Assembly: GCF_010731675.1 (NCBI RefSeq)
Contig: NZ_AP022584.1
Location: 5,394,001 to 5,458,000 of the forward strand
Length of the DNA: 64,000 nt
Source of the DNA: Mycobacterium marseillense
GTDB taxonomy: Bacteria; Actinomycetota; Actinomycetes; Mycobacteriales; Mycobacteriaceae
Reading direction: 5' to 3'
Position numbers and translations under genes: made by a program. The notes beneath the pieces are model-generated. The model saw only the letters and a list, made by a program, of their open reading frames with translations, searched no databases and was not told the DNA's origin. Of the stretch, positions 8,897 through 17,180 are shown piece after piece. The first letter of the stretch is position 1. Each line of letters begins with the position of its first letter.

Positions 8897-10093
8897 ATGA
8901 CGCCTTTGCGTGGACGCCGATTGTGGCTGGCCGCCGCGATCGCCGCGATTGCTGTGTTTGCCGTCGGCTGCGGTGGCAACCACGCGGCCGCGCCGGCGAA
9001 GGTCATCTTCGACAAGGGCACCCCGTTTGCCGACCTGCTGGTCCCCAAGCTCACCTCCTCGGTGACCGACGGCGCCGTCGGCGTGACGGTGGATGCCCCG
9101 GTGACCGTGAGCGTCGCCGATGGCGTGCTCGCCTCGGTCACCATCGTCAACGAAAACGGCAGGTCGATCAGCGGGAAGCTGAGCCCCGACGGCCTGCGCT
9201 GGTCGACCACCGAGCAGCTCGGTTACAACAGGCGCTACACGCTGACTGTCAAGGCCACCGGACTGGGCGGGGCGGCCAGCAAGCAGATGACCTTCGCGAC
9301 GAGTTCACCCGCCCACCTGACCATGCCGTACGTCAGTCCCGCCGACGGCGAGGTGGTAGGCATCGGTGAGCCGGTGGCGATCCGCTTCGACGAGAACATC
9401 GCGGACCGGGCGGCCGCCCAGAAGGCCATCACCATCACCACGAACCCGCCGGTGGACGGCGCGTTCTACTGGCTCACCAATCGCGAAGTCCGTTGGCGCC
9501 CAGAACATTTCTGGAAGTCGGGAACGGCCATCGACGTGGCCGTCAACACCTACGGGGTGGATCTGGGCGACGGGATGTTCGGTGAGGACAACGTCAAGAC
9601 GCACTTCGCCATTGGCGACGAGGTGATTTCGACCGCCGACGACACTACGAAGACCGTGACCGTGCGGGTCAACGGTGAAGTCGTCAAGACCATGCCGACG
9701 TCGATGGGCAAGGACAGCACGCCAACCGCCAACGGCGTCTACATCATTGGCGCGCGGTTCAAGCACATGATCATGGATTCCTCGACCTATGGGGTTCCGG
9801 TCAACTCGCCCAACGGATATCGCACCGAAGTCGACTGGGCCACCCAGATGTCCTACAGCGGAGTCTTTGTGCACTCCGCGCCGTGGTCGGTCGGCGCCCA
9901 GGGCCACACCAACACCAGCCACGGATGCCTGAACGTCAGCCCCAGCAACGCCGAATGGTTCTACGACCACAGCAAGAGCGGTGACATCGTCGAGGTGGTG
10001 CACACGGTTGGCCCGACCTTGCCGGGCATCGAGGGGTTGGGCGACTGGAACATCCCATGGCCGGAGTGGAAAGCGGGCAACGCCAACACCTGA
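8897..10093 (+). CDS. lppS: L,D-transpeptidase lipoprotein (LdtB/LdtMt2, LppS)
   Basis: This 398-residue lipoprotein makes 3->3 peptidoglycan cross-links in the periplasm. A signal sequence ends in a lipobox-like AVGC around residue 25. Two immunoglobulin-like domains follow, then a YkuD catalytic domain. The active-site motif reads [12 protein letters not shown], with the nucleophilic cysteine at about residue 344 and the catalytic His of H-x(14-17)-SHGC upstream (FVHSAPWS). GGAAGGT at 8884-8890 precedes ATG 8897 and decides this start over ATG 8882. It matches M. tuberculosis Rv2518c in architecture and position. This enzyme class resists most penicillins but is inhibited by carbapenems. 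Confidence 0.95.
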   Translation: MTPLRGRRLWLAAAIAAIAVFAVGCGGNHAAAPAKVIFDKGTPFADLLVPKLTSSVTDGAVGVTVDAPVTVSVADGVLASVTIVNENGRSISGKLSPDGLRWSTTEQLGYNRRYTLTVKATGLGGAASKQMTFATSSPAHLTMPYVSPADGEVVGIGEPVAIRFDENIADRAAAQKAITITTNPPVDGAFYWLTNREVRWRPEHFWKSGTAIDVAVNTYGVDLGDGMFGEDNVKTHFAIGDEVISTADDTTKTVTVRVNGEVVKTMPTSMGKDSTPTANGVYIIGARFKHMIMDSSTYGVPVNSPNGYRTEVDWATQMSYSGVFVHSAPWSVGAQGHTNTSHGCLNVSPSNAEWFYDHSKSGDIVEVVHTVGPTLPGIEGLGDWNIPWPEWKAGNANT

Positions 10094-10102
10094 CCGGTCC
10101 GG

Positions 10103-10507
10103 TCAGTCGATCTTGTGCCAGCTCCCGCAGCTTCTGGTCATGAACGCGGTATCGGTCGGCAAGATCCGAACCACCTGAGGGCCGTCGCCGACGTTGTTGT
10201 CGATGATGTCGTTGGTGTCGAAACTGCGCAGCCTCGCCCAATAGCAGCCGTATTTGCCGCCGTCGGTGCGATAGGTGCCCGCCGCGATGTCCTTGTTGAC
10301 GATGTAGGTGCCGTTGGCCTCGATGGACGTCTTCGGTCCCGGCGGGGGCGGTGGCGCGACGGTCTTCGTCACTGTTTTGGTCTCCGCCGGCGGGGTCGAT
10401 ATGACGGTGGTCGCGGTGTGGCTCGAGCCGCCGCAGCCCGCGAGCATCAGCGCGACGGCCGCGGCGGCAGTCGCCATCGTGGGCGAGGCGAGACGTTGTC
10501 TGTTCAC
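10103..10507 (-). CDS. Small exported lipoprotein
   Basis: The 134-residue product begins at GTG 10507, just after GGAAAG. It has a signal peptide (ATAAAAVALMLAGC) with a perfect lipobox L-A-G-C at residues 22-25. A Thr/Pro-rich linker (residues 30-57) follows. The globular domain has the pattern I-x-A-N-G-T-Y-I-V-N-K-D-I-x-A-G-T-Y, a conserved Cys-Tyr-Trp segment and an R-S-C-G-S-W end. Such domains recur in actinobacterial surface lipoproteins, and the two cysteines could form a disulfide. The function is unknown. It converges on ldtB with a 9-base gap and lies downstream of the tRNA-His terminator, so it needs its own promoter. Confidence 0.82.
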   Translation of the reverse strand: MNRQRLASPTMATAAAAVALMLAGCGGSSHTATTVISTPPAETKTVTKTVAPPPPPGPKTSIEANGTYIVNKDIAAGTYRTDGGKYGCYWARLRSFDTNDIIDNNVGDGPQVVRILPTDTAFMTRSCGSWHKID

Positions 10508-10556
10508 TGCTTTCCACTCACCGGTGCAACAGCGGTGCGCGGGAGTCGCTACCACC

Positions 10557-10590
10557 GTAAAAGGTCAGGGAGCGGAGATGCTCCCTGACC
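10557..10590 (-). terminator. Intrinsic terminator of tRNA-His
   Basis: A perfect 11-bp stem pairs 10563-10573 with 10580-10590 around a 6-base loop. On the minus strand it is followed by TTTTAC (10562-10557). It begins two bases past the encoded CCA of tRNA-His. A stem of this quality followed by T4 supports factor-independent termination, separating the tRNA from the lipoprotein gene downstream. Confidence 0.87.
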
Positions 10591-10592
10591 AG

Positions 10593-10669
10593 TGGGGTGA
10601 GTGACGGGACTCGAACCCGCGACATTCAGGATCACAACCTGACGCTCTACCAACTGAACTACACCCACC
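10593..10669 (-). tRNA. tRNA-His (GTG)
   Basis: The cloverleaf runs from 10669 to 10596, with CCA encoded at 10595-10593. The additional 5' G (G-1, base 10669) faces the C discriminator, as required for tRNA-His identity. The anticodon loop TTGTGAT gives GTG. The acceptor GTGGGTG pairs with CACTCAC, with one G-U pair. It lies upstream of the terminator and next to orn, as in M. tuberculosis. Confidence 0.97.
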
Positions 10670-10717
10670 ATGGCTGTGTGCCGACCCGCAGGCCTGCACG
10701 AGCAGCGACTGTAGATA

Positions 10718-11365
10718 CTAGCGGCTCGGCGGCGCGCTGGCCGAATCGCTTGGTCCCGGTGCGTCTTTTCCGCCGTCAAGGGAGGTCACGACCGCCTCGA
10801 TTTCGCTGGTAGACGGTCCCGGTGGGGAGACGAACGCGGTGCGCCGATAGAACTGCAATTCGCGGATCGATTCATGGATGTCGGCCAGTGCGCGGTGGGC
10901 GAGTCCCTTGGCGGGCTGCCCGAAGTAGATCCGTGGATACCAGCGCCGGCAGAGCTCTTTGATCGAACTCACATCGATCATGCGGTAGTGCAGGTAGGTA
11001 TCCAACGCAGGCATGTCGCGCACGATGAACGCGCGATCGGTGGCGATCGAATTCCCGGCGAGCGGCGCCGTCTTGGGTTGCTTGACGTGTTGGCCGATGT
11101 AGTCGAGCACCATCGCCTCGGCGGTCGCCAGGTCGACGGCGGATGCCCGCACCTCGTCGATGAGCCCGGAGCGCGAATGCATTTCGGTCACCACGTCACC
11201 CATCGCCTCGAGGGCGGCGTCGTCGGCGTGAATCACCACGTCCACACCGTCGCCGAGGATGTTCAGGTCGGCGTCGGTGACCAGGGCCGCGATTTCGATC
11301 AGCTTGTCCGAACCGAGATCGAGTCCGGTCATCTCGCAGTCGATCCACACCAATTCGTCTCGCAC
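10718..11365 (-). CDS. orn: Oligoribonuclease (3'-5' exonuclease, DEDDh)
   Basis: This 215-residue enzyme degrades 2-5 nt RNA oligomers and linear dinucleotides such as pGpG and pApA to mononucleotides in the cytoplasm. The first catalytic motif is [10 protein letters not shown] near residue 8. The later DEDDh elements appear as [11 protein letters not shown] and [11 protein letters not shown] (His about 157, Asp about 162). The start is GTG 11365 and the length equals what I recall for Rv2511. The C-terminal 25 residues are Ser/Pro-rich and probably disordered. It is divergent from the HerA-like gene, with a repeat doublet in the intergenic region only 14 bases upstream of the start codon. 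Confidence 0.96.
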   Translation of the reverse strand: MRDELVWIDCEMTGLDLGSDKLIEIAALVTDADLNILGDGVDVVIHADDAALEAMGDVVTEMHSRSGLIDEVRASAVDLATAEAMVLDYIGQHVKQPKTAPLAGNSIATDRAFIVRDMPALDTYLHYRMIDVSSIKELCRRWYPRIYFGQPAKGLAHRALADIHESIRELQFYRRTAFVSPPGPSTSEIEAVVTSLDGGKDAPGPSDSASAPPSR

Positions 11366-11378
11366 AGCGCTCAGACTA

Positions 11379-11478
11379 GTGGCGATCGCAAGCGCGGCGG
11401 AGCCGGGCGCGGCGGGTCGTCACCATCGGGCTAGTGGCGATCGCAAGTGCGGCGGAGCCGGGCGCGGCGGGTCGCCAC
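11379..11478. repeat. Family A repeat doublet, locus 2 (two 45-nt units)
   Basis: Units at 11379-11423 and 11434-11478 are read on the plus strand and separated by 10 nt. Each starts GTGGCGATCGCAAG and ends GGGTCGYCAC. Both carry G at the variable position (CGGCGGAGCC). Unlike the other two loci, this doublet sits between divergent genes (orn and the HerA-like ATPase), so it overlaps the probable promoter region of at least orn. Confidence 0.9.
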
Positions 11479-11565
11479 TGGGTCTCGCCCCCGGATCCGC
11501 CCGAGAAGTAGGGTGAGCGTTGTCGAACTGCATGCCGAATCACTGGGGAAGAGGGGCGCAGCACG

Positions 11566-13131
11566 ATGAGCACCGATTCAGCGGCAACACCGGCGAGCCG
11601 GATCGCGGACGGCTACGCGGTCGACGGCCAGGCACTGGAATTGGGCACCGTCGTGGTCGACGGCGCCGCCGACCCGACGGCGCAGATCCGCATTCCGCTG
11701 GCGACCGTGAACCGGCATGGGCTGGTGGCCGGCGCCACCGGTACCGGCAAGACCAAGACGCTGCAGCTGATCGCCGAACAGCTCAGCGCCGCGGGTGTCC
11801 CCGTGCTGATGGCCGATGTGAAGGGCGACCTGTCCGGGCTGTCCGCGGTGGGGGAGGGTAACGACAAAACCGCGGCGCGTGCTCGCGACACGGGAGACGA
11901 CTGGACCGGGACGGGCTTCCCGGTGGAGTTCCTGTCGTTGGGTACCGGCGGAATCGGCGTGCCGGTCCGGGCCACCGTCGACAGCTTCGGCCCGGTTCTT
12001 TTGTCAAAGGTGTTGGGGCTCAATGCGACTCAAGAGTCGACACTGGGCCTGATCTTCCACTGGGCCAAGGAAAGAAGCTACCAGCTGGTCACCCTGGCCA
12101 ACCTGCGCGACGCCATCACCCACCTGACCAGCGAGGAGGGCAAGGCCGACCTGAAATCCCTTGGCGGCGTGTCGTCCACGACGGCGGGCGTCATCCTGCG
12201 CGCGCTGGTGAACCTCGAGGGCGAGGGCGGCGACACGTTCTTCGGTCAGCCGAAGCTCGACCCGCACGATCTGCTGCGCGTCGAGGGGGGCCGCGGCATC
12301 ATCTCCCTGCTGGAGTTCGGCGGGCAGTCGTTGCGTCCGGTCATCTTCTCCACCTTCCTGATGTGGTTGCTGGCCGACCTGTTCACCGTCCTGGACGAGG
12401 TGGGCGACATCGACAAGCCCAAGCTGGTCTTCTTCTTCGACGAGGCACACCTGTTGTTCGCCGACGCGTCCAAGGCGTTCCTCGAGCAGGTCGAGCAGAC
12501 CGTGAAGCTGATCCGCTCGAAGGGCGTCGGAGTGTTTTTCTGCACCCAGTTGCCCACCGACCTGCCCAACGACGTGCTGTCCCAGTTAGGCGCGCGGATT
12601 CAGCACGCGCTGCGGGCGTTCACGCCCGACGACCAGAAGGCGCTGTCCAAGACCGTGCGCACGTACCCGAAAACCGATGTCTACGACCTGGAGTCGGCGT
12701 TGACGTCGCTGGGGATCGGTGAGGCGGTCGTGACCGTGCTCTCCGAGAAGGGCGCACCCACTCCGGTCGCGTGGACCCGCATGCGGGTGCCCCGCTCGCT
12801 GATGGCGTCGATCGGCAACGACGCGATCAAGGCTGCGGCCAAAGACAGTGCCCTGCAGGCAAAGTACGGCCACACCGCTGAGCAACCGGCGCAACCTCAG
12901 GATGTGCACCCCCCGTCGCAGCCGCCACAGGCCCAGTCCGACTACCCGCCGGTCCCGCCGAACGACCCGGTCCCGCCGATGCCGGAGCCTGCCGAGCCCA
13001 AAGGCGCCAAAGGGCCGTCGATGTGGGAGGAAGTGCTGCAGAACCCGACGGTGAAAAGCGGCATCAATACGGCGATACGCGAAGCGGTGAGAAGCATTTT
13101 CGGCAGCGGCAGTCGCCGCCGCCGAAAGTAA
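11566..13131 (+). CDS. HerA/VirB4-like P-loop ATPase, DUF853 (Rv2510c-like)
   Basis: A 521-residue cytoplasmic ATPase of the HerA-FtsK superfamily, resembling E. coli YjgR. Walker A is GATGTGKT at residues 56-63. Walker B is KLVFFFDEAHLLF near residue 290. The sensor-like FCTQLPTDLPNDVLSQLGAR and an arginine-rich segment follow. The C-terminus is a Pro-rich linker (about 443-485) and a short helical domain ending in RRRRK, which may bind nucleic acid. The start is ATG 11566 (MSTDSAATPAS). Family members are assumed to move on DNA or to power a protein complex, but no role is proven. It is conserved next to orn. Confidence 0.88.
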   Translation: MSTDSAATPASRIADGYAVDGQALELGTVVVDGAADPTAQIRIPLATVNRHGLVAGATGTGKTKTLQLIAEQLSAAGVPVLMADVKGDLSGLSAVGEGNDKTAARARDTGDDWTGTGFPVEFLSLGTGGIGVPVRATVDSFGPVLLSKVLGLNATQESTLGLIFHWAKERSYQLVTLANLRDAITHLTSEEGKADLKSLGGVSSTTAGVILRALVNLEGEGGDTFFGQPKLDPHDLLRVEGGRGIISLLEFGGQSLRPVIFSTFLMWLLADLFTVLDEVGDIDKPKLVFFFDEAHLLFADASKAFLEQVEQTVKLIRSKGVGVFFCTQLPTDLPNDVLSQLGARIQHALRAFTPDDQKALSKTVRTYPKTDVYDLESALTSLGIGEAVVTVLSEKGAPTPVAWTRMRVPRSLMASIGNDAIKAAAKDSALQAKYGHTAEQPAQPQDVHPPSQPPQAQSDYPPVPPNDPVPPMPEPAEPKGAKGPSMWEEVLQNPTVKSGINTAIREAVRSIFGSGSRRRRK

Positions 13132-13155
13132 CGAGCCTTCGTCGCGGCTGCCGAT

Positions 13156-13215
13156 CGCGGGCGTAACGCCACGGCGAAGAATCGCGCGCGAAACCGCCGC
13201 TGCGTTACGCCCGCG
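13156..13215. repeat. Family B hairpin repeat, copy 1
   Basis: A perfect 14-bp inverted repeat has its left arm CGCGGGCGTAACGC at 13156-13169 and its right arm at 13202-13215. The 32-nt interior has further pairing (CGGCG with CGCCG). It lies between the convergent HerA-like and cmrA genes, 25 and 28 bases from their stops. A related hairpin is at 61663-61724. No T-tract is present, so any terminator role would be of the mycobacterial T-less type. Confidence 0.8.
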
Positions 13216-13243
13216 AGCGAAGGGGCTCGCCGCCGCCAGGTGC

Positions 13244-14050
13244 TTACCCGCCGCCGAGCTTTTTGTAGAACGCGCCCACGATGGGCGCCACGATGGCGCG
13301 CGGCGCGTAGCCACTCGCCACCGACATGGCCTTGGACGTCAGGCCGGGGACGACGCGCATTTTGTTGCGGCCCAACGCATCCAGCGACACCCGAGCGGTG
13401 TGCTCCGTCGATATCCACAGAAAGTCCGGCACCAGCCGCTCCACGATCGACGCTTCGGTGTCGGCAGGCAGGTCGGTGCGGACCGGCCCGGGCGCCAGCA
13501 GCGTCACGTTGACCCCGGACCCGCGTAGCTCGCCCCGCAGCGACTCGGTGAAGGTGTTCACGAATGCCTTGGTGGCGGCGTAGGTGGCGTTGTAGGGGAT
13601 CGGCGAATTGCCCGCCGCCGAACCGGAAATCAGGACGCCCCCGGCCCCGCGCTCGACCATGCCGGGCAGTACCGCCAACGTAAGGTCGTGCACCCCAAGG
13701 ACATTCAGTTGCAATTGCGCCTTTTCGCCGGCCGGATCGAGCGTGGCGACCGGACCGAAGGTCGCGGTGCCCGCATTGGCGCACAGGATCGAGATGGGGC
13801 GGGCGGCCAGCTCGTCGCACAGTTTCGCGCGGTCGCCCGGATCGGCCAGATCGGCGGGTCGCACGTCGACGGTGACGTGATGCTGGGCGGCCAGGCGGGC
13901 GGCCAGATCCTTGAGCAGGTCCTCGCGTCGCGCGGTGACGATCAGATTGTGTCCACGGGCGGCGAGTTCGGTGGCCAGCGCTTCACCGATGTTCTGCGAA
14001 GCTCCGGTGACAACGGCGCGCGCCTCGGGGCTTGGAGCGGGTATCGGCAT
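13244..14050 (-). CDS. cmrA: Short-chain dehydrogenase, mycolate reductase CmrA-type
   Basis: A 268-residue SDR enzyme. The NADP-binding motif is TGASQNIG (residues 15-22), a variant of TGxxxGIG with Asn in place of the usual Gly. NAG follows at the end of beta-4. The catalytic Ser lies in ISGSAAG, and Tyr/Lys are in YAATKAF. Length and neighbours match Rv2509, shown to reduce the 3-oxo mycolate precursor to mature mycolate at the last step of mycolic acid synthesis. The ATG at 14050 is clear; it is 69 bases from the divergent MFS gene. Confidence in the SDR fold is very high; the specific role rests on synteny and length. Confidence 0.9.
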   Translation of the reverse strand: MPIPAPSPEARAVVTGASQNIGEALATELAARGHNLIVTARREDLLKDLAARLAAQHHVTVDVRPADLADPGDRAKLCDELAARPISILCANAGTATFGPVATLDPAGEKAQLQLNVLGVHDLTLAVLPGMVERGAGGVLISGSAAGNSPIPYNATYAATKAFVNTFTESLRGELRGSGVNVTLLAPGPVRTDLPADTEASIVERLVPDFLWISTEHTARVSLDALGRNKMRVVPGLTSKAMSVASGYAPRAIVAPIVGAFYKKLGGG

Positions 14051-14119
14051 GCGCCAATCGTAGACAGCCGGCGAAACGCGATCCGCAGCCGATCGCGAGG
14101 CGCCGCTAGAGTGCCGGGC

Positions 14120-15472
14120 ATGAGTCAGCCGGAGTTGCGTTCCGCCGCCCCCGTGCGATCCCGCGTCGTCGCGTGGGCGCTGTGGGACTGCGGCTCGACC
14201 GGCCTGAACGCGATCGTGGCCACCTTCGTCTTCGCCGTGTATCTGACCAGCAGCGTCGGGGTGGGCATCGGGGGCAGCACCACGCCGGCGAGCTGGCTGG
14301 GCCGGGCCGCGGCCATCGCCGGGCTGACCGTCGCGATCCTGGCGCCCGCCGTCGGCGTGTGGGTGGAGTCTCCGCACCGCAGGCGGGTGGCCCTGAGCGT
14401 GCTGACCGCCGCGGCGGTGACGCTGACCTCGTTGATGTTCTTCATCCGCGACCGGCCCGGCTACCTGTGGGCGGGCTTGGTGCTGCTGGGGGCGACGGCG
14501 GCCTGCGGCGACCTGGCCAGCGTCCCGTACAACGCCATGCTGCGCCAGCTTTCGACGCCGCAGACGGCCGGCCGGATATCCGGATTCGGCTGGGCGGCGG
14601 GTTACGGCGGCAGCGTCCTGCTGTTGCTAGTGATCTACACGGGGTTCATCTCCGGATCTGACTCGGGACAGGGCGCGACGCGCGGACTGCTGCGAATTCC
14701 CTTGCAGGACGGGCTTTATGTCCGCGAGGCGATGCTGGTGGCCGCGGCCTGGCTCGCGGTGTTCGCACTGCCGTTGCTGTTCGTGGCACAACGACTCAGC
14801 GACCCGGCCGAGGCGTATCAGCCCACCAGCATGTTGGGCGGTTATCGCAAGCTATGGAGCGAGGTCTCCGCGGAATGGCGCCGCGACCGCAACCTGGTGT
14901 ACTTCCTGATCGCCAGCGCGCTGTTCCGGGATGGGCTGGCGGCGATCTTCGCCTTCGGTGCGGTGCTCGGCGTCAACGTGTACGGCATCTCGCAGGCGGA
15001 CGTGCTGATCTTCGGGGTGGCGGCCTGCGTGGTCGCCGCGGTGGGCGCGGTGCTGGGCGGGTTCGTCGACCACCGGGCGGGATCGAAACCCGTCATCGTG
15101 GCCTCGCTGGTCGCGATCATCACCCTGGGGCTGACCCTGATGGCGTCGTCGGGGCCGGTGGCCTTCTGGGTGTGCGGGCTGCTGCTGTGCATGTTCATCG
15201 GGCCGACGCAGTCGTCGTCGCGCGCCCTGCTGCTGCAGATGGCCAAACACGGCCGAGAAGGCGTCGCGTTCGGCCTCTACACCATGACCGGGCGGGCGGT
15301 GGCGTTCCTGGCGCCGTGGCTGTTCTCGGTGTTCGTCGACGTCTTCGGGGCCGTGCGCGCCGGCCTCGGCGGGATCTCGCTGGTCTTGATCGCCGGATTG
15401 GTGGCGATGCTGGGGGTCCGCGTTCCGCAGCGCGGGGTTTCGGTCACCGAACCCGTGGCCGAGCCTTCGTAA
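14120..15472 (+). CDS. MFS permease, UMF1/Atg22-like
   Basis: A 450-residue protein with about 12 hydrophobic helices. The N-terminal WALWDCGSTGLNAIVATFVF resembles the signature start of the UMF1 (Atg22-like) branch of the major facilitator superfamily, whose members are thought to export amino acids or other small metabolites. The start is ATG 14120. It is the counterpart of Rv2508c (445 residues) by position. It is transcribed away from cmrA from a short shared promoter region and converges on the MmpS-like gene. The substrate is unknown. Confidence 0.85.
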   Translation: MSQPELRSAAPVRSRVVAWALWDCGSTGLNAIVATFVFAVYLTSSVGVGIGGSTTPASWLGRAAAIAGLTVAILAPAVGVWVESPHRRRVALSVLTAAAVTLTSLMFFIRDRPGYLWAGLVLLGATAACGDLASVPYNAMLRQLSTPQTAGRISGFGWAAGYGGSVLLLLVIYTGFISGSDSGQGATRGLLRIPLQDGLYVREAMLVAAAWLAVFALPLLFVAQRLSDPAEAYQPTSMLGGYRKLWSEVSAEWRRDRNLVYFLIASALFRDGLAAIFAFGAVLGVNVYGISQADVLIFGVAACVVAAVGAVLGGFVDHRAGSKPVIVASLVAIITLGLTLMASSGPVAFWVCGLLLCMFIGPTQSSSRALLLQMAKHGREGVAFGLYTMTGRAVAFLAPWLFSVFVDVFGAVRAGLGGISLVLIAGLVAMLGVRVPQRGVSVTEPVAEPS

Positions 15473-15497
15473 CCGACTCGATCGGGATAAGAGGGCC

Positions 15498-16271
15498 TCA
15501 GCCCCGGGCGTCGCAGATCGTCAGCCCGCCGCCGACGCGCTTGCTCACCTGGACCCCGTCGACGGTGACGGTGCAGGTGACGCTGTGCCCGATGTTGACG
15601 ATCGTGACGTTGGCGGGGTGGGTGGCCGATTTCGCCAGGCTGACCTGCTTGCTCCACGGCATTGCGACGTTGAATTCGGTCTGGATGAGGTCGCCGGTGT
15701 CGATGTACATGATGCTGATCGCGCGGCCTTCGCCCGTGACGGTGTAGACGACGTCTTGCATCGCCGCCGGACCGGTGGTCGGGCCGGGCAGCTGTGTGCC
15801 ACTCGTCGGGGGTATCGGCGCCGGGATGAGGGTCGGCGACTGACGCGCCGACGTGGTCGGACTCTCCGGGCTCGGCTCCGGCATCGCCGGCAACGGCGGG
15901 ACGGCGGTCTGGGTCTTGATCGCGTCGTTGGCGAGCGCCAGCGCAATCACCAAAGCGACTACCAGCAGCACCGCCGCACCGGCGGCGATCCACAGCCAGC
16001 GCGGCGATTTCGGTCCCCCGGGCGGTGGGGGAGCCATGCCCTGCGCGTGCGGGTCGTCCGACGGAGGAAGGTCTTGCCGCCAATACGCCGGCAACCGCTT
16101 GGTCGTGTTCGTCTCGTTGGCGGTGGGCGCCCAGGGCGACGTCGTCCCGCCATAGGCGGGGGCGTACGGCGTCTGATCGGCGTATGCGGGATCGGCCGGC
16201 GGCGCATACCCGCGCTGCTGCGGCCCCGGTAGCGATGGACCAAACCGCTCGGTGGGACGTGAATCGTTCAT
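15498..16271 (-). CDS. Proline-rich membrane protein with MmpS-like C-terminal domain (Rv2507-like)
   Basis: The 257-residue protein starts at ATG 16271 with AGGTGG upstream. Residues 1-90 are Pro/Tyr/Gln-rich and cytoplasmic. One membrane helix (WLWIAAGAAVLLVVALVIAL) follows near 95-115. A Pro/Ser/Thr-rich linker and an extracytoplasmic beta domain of about 90 residues complete the protein. That domain begins VVYTVTGEGRAISIMYIDTG and contains two cysteines (VTCTV, LTICDARG). The last domain is the MmpS fold seen beside MmpL exporters. No mmpL is adjacent here, although an unlinked MMPL gene lies at 5.4-7.7 kb. It converges on the MFS gene. A role in cell-envelope export is inferred. Confidence 0.83.
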   Translation of the reverse strand: MNDSRPTERFGPSLPGPQQRGYAPPADPAYADQTPYAPAYGGTTSPWAPTANETNTTKRLPAYWRQDLPPSDDPHAQGMAPPPPGGPKSPRWLWIAAGAAVLLVVALVIALALANDAIKTQTAVPPLPAMPEPSPESPTTSARQSPTLIPAPIPPTSGTQLPGPTTGPAAMQDVVYTVTGEGRAISIMYIDTGDLIQTEFNVAMPWSKQVSLAKSATHPANVTIVNIGHSVTCTVTVDGVQVSKRVGGGLTICDARG

Positions 16272-16340
16272 GTCCACCTCATGGCTTGCAGGGTACCTGG
16301 GCGGGGCGCTGAAGCGCTTACTCACCTTGTGACGGGGAGC

Positions 16341-16997
16341 TCAGGGGCACTGATTGCCGGCCGCGAGCGCGGCGATCGTCATCGCCCGCATGACGGCGCG
16401 CGATCGCGCCGCGCGCACGCTCTTACTGCGCGACGTGTCGGCGGATTTCATGCTGTGCGGCGTCGAATTCAGCAGGCCGAACACGGCGTGCGCGGTCAGC
16501 CGGGCGTCGGCCTCGGCCAACTCGGGGCTCAGCTCGCGCAGTACCCCGACCCAGACCTCCACGTATTGGCGCTGCGCTTTGCGCACCTGCTTTTCTGCCG
16601 CCCCGGGCAGGTACGCCAGGTCGCGATCCTGGATGCGGATCAGGTCGGGTTCGGTCAGGGCGAAGTCGAGATGGAAGTCGATCAGGCCGTCCAGCGCGGC
16701 GGCGGCATCGGAACTGTGGGCCCGCACCTGCCGGGCGCCAGCGAGCAGCCGGGTGCTGATGCCCACCAGCAATTCGACCAGAAGCGATTCCTTGTTGGGG
16801 AAATGCCGGTAGATGGCGGGACCGCTGACGCCCGCCGCGGCGCCGATGTCCTCCAGCCGCACCGCGAGAAATCCGCGCTCGGCGAACAGCCGCTCGGCGG
16901 CGGACAGCAGTTGTAGGCGGCGGTCGGATTTCAACTGGCTCCGACGATTTGGGGTGTCAGCACCAGCCGCCTGGCCTTCGGAGGCAGACGTTGTCAT
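16341..16997 (-). CDS. bkaR: TetR-family repressor BkaR
   Basis: A 218-residue regulator. The N-terminal helix-turn-helix is LEDIGAAAGVSGPAIYRHFPNKESL (quoted in part: VSGPAIYRHFPNKES) around residues 45-68, and a C-terminal ligand-binding helical domain follows. GGAGGT precedes ATG 16997. It is divergent from accD1, exactly as Rv2506 (BkaR), described as the repressor of the branched-chain keto-acid genes in mycobacteria. Two matching palindromes lie in the intergenic region, one between the likely -35 and -10 of bkaR. This predicts autoregulation. An acyl-CoA inducer is assumed, not shown. Confidence 0.9.
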   Translation of the reverse strand: MTTSASEGQAAGADTPNRRSQLKSDRRLQLLSAAERLFAERGFLAVRLEDIGAAAGVSGPAIYRHFPNKESLLVELLVGISTRLLAGARQVRAHSSDAAAALDGLIDFHLDFALTEPDLIRIQDRDLAYLPGAAEKQVRKAQRQYVEVWVGVLRELSPELAEADARLTAHAVFGLLNSTPHSMKSADTSRSKSVRAARSRAVMRAMTIAALAAGNQCP

Positions 16998-17036
16998 GAC
17001 GGACCTCCGTGTGATGAATCGCCACCAACGTAGCAC

Positions 17037-17056
17037 GAGTTATTCGCAATTAACTC
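17037..17056. promoter_or_regulatory. BkaR operator candidate O1 (bkaR side)
   Basis: GAGTTATTCGCAATTAACTC is a 20-bp imperfect palindrome sharing the outer GAGTTA/TAACTC arms with O2. On the minus strand a TANNNT hexamer (TACGTT, 17032-17027) follows four bases later, so the site would cover the -35 to -10 spacer of bkaR. Confidence 0.8.
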
Positions 17057-17106
17057 GCATTATTCGGCACGCACGAAGCCCTCTGGACCGGCAACGCCGG
17101 CAATGG

Positions 17107-17140
17107 TATTCTCAGGCCCCGAGTTAATGAGCATTAACTC
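17107..17140 (+). promoter_or_regulatory. accD1 -10 element and BkaR operator candidate O2
   Basis: TATTCT at 17107-17112 fits the mycobacterial -10 consensus. Nine bases later comes GAGTTAATGAGCATTAACTC (17121-17140), a palindrome with perfect 9-bp arms around AG. It would lie over the transcription start and early leader of accD1, where a bound repressor blocks initiation. The TetR gene next door and the second copy O1 make BkaR the obvious ligand. Confidence 0.82.
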
Positions 17141-17180
17141 AAAAGCTGGACCGCTCGACGGCAAGGAGGCTGCTGCGGCG

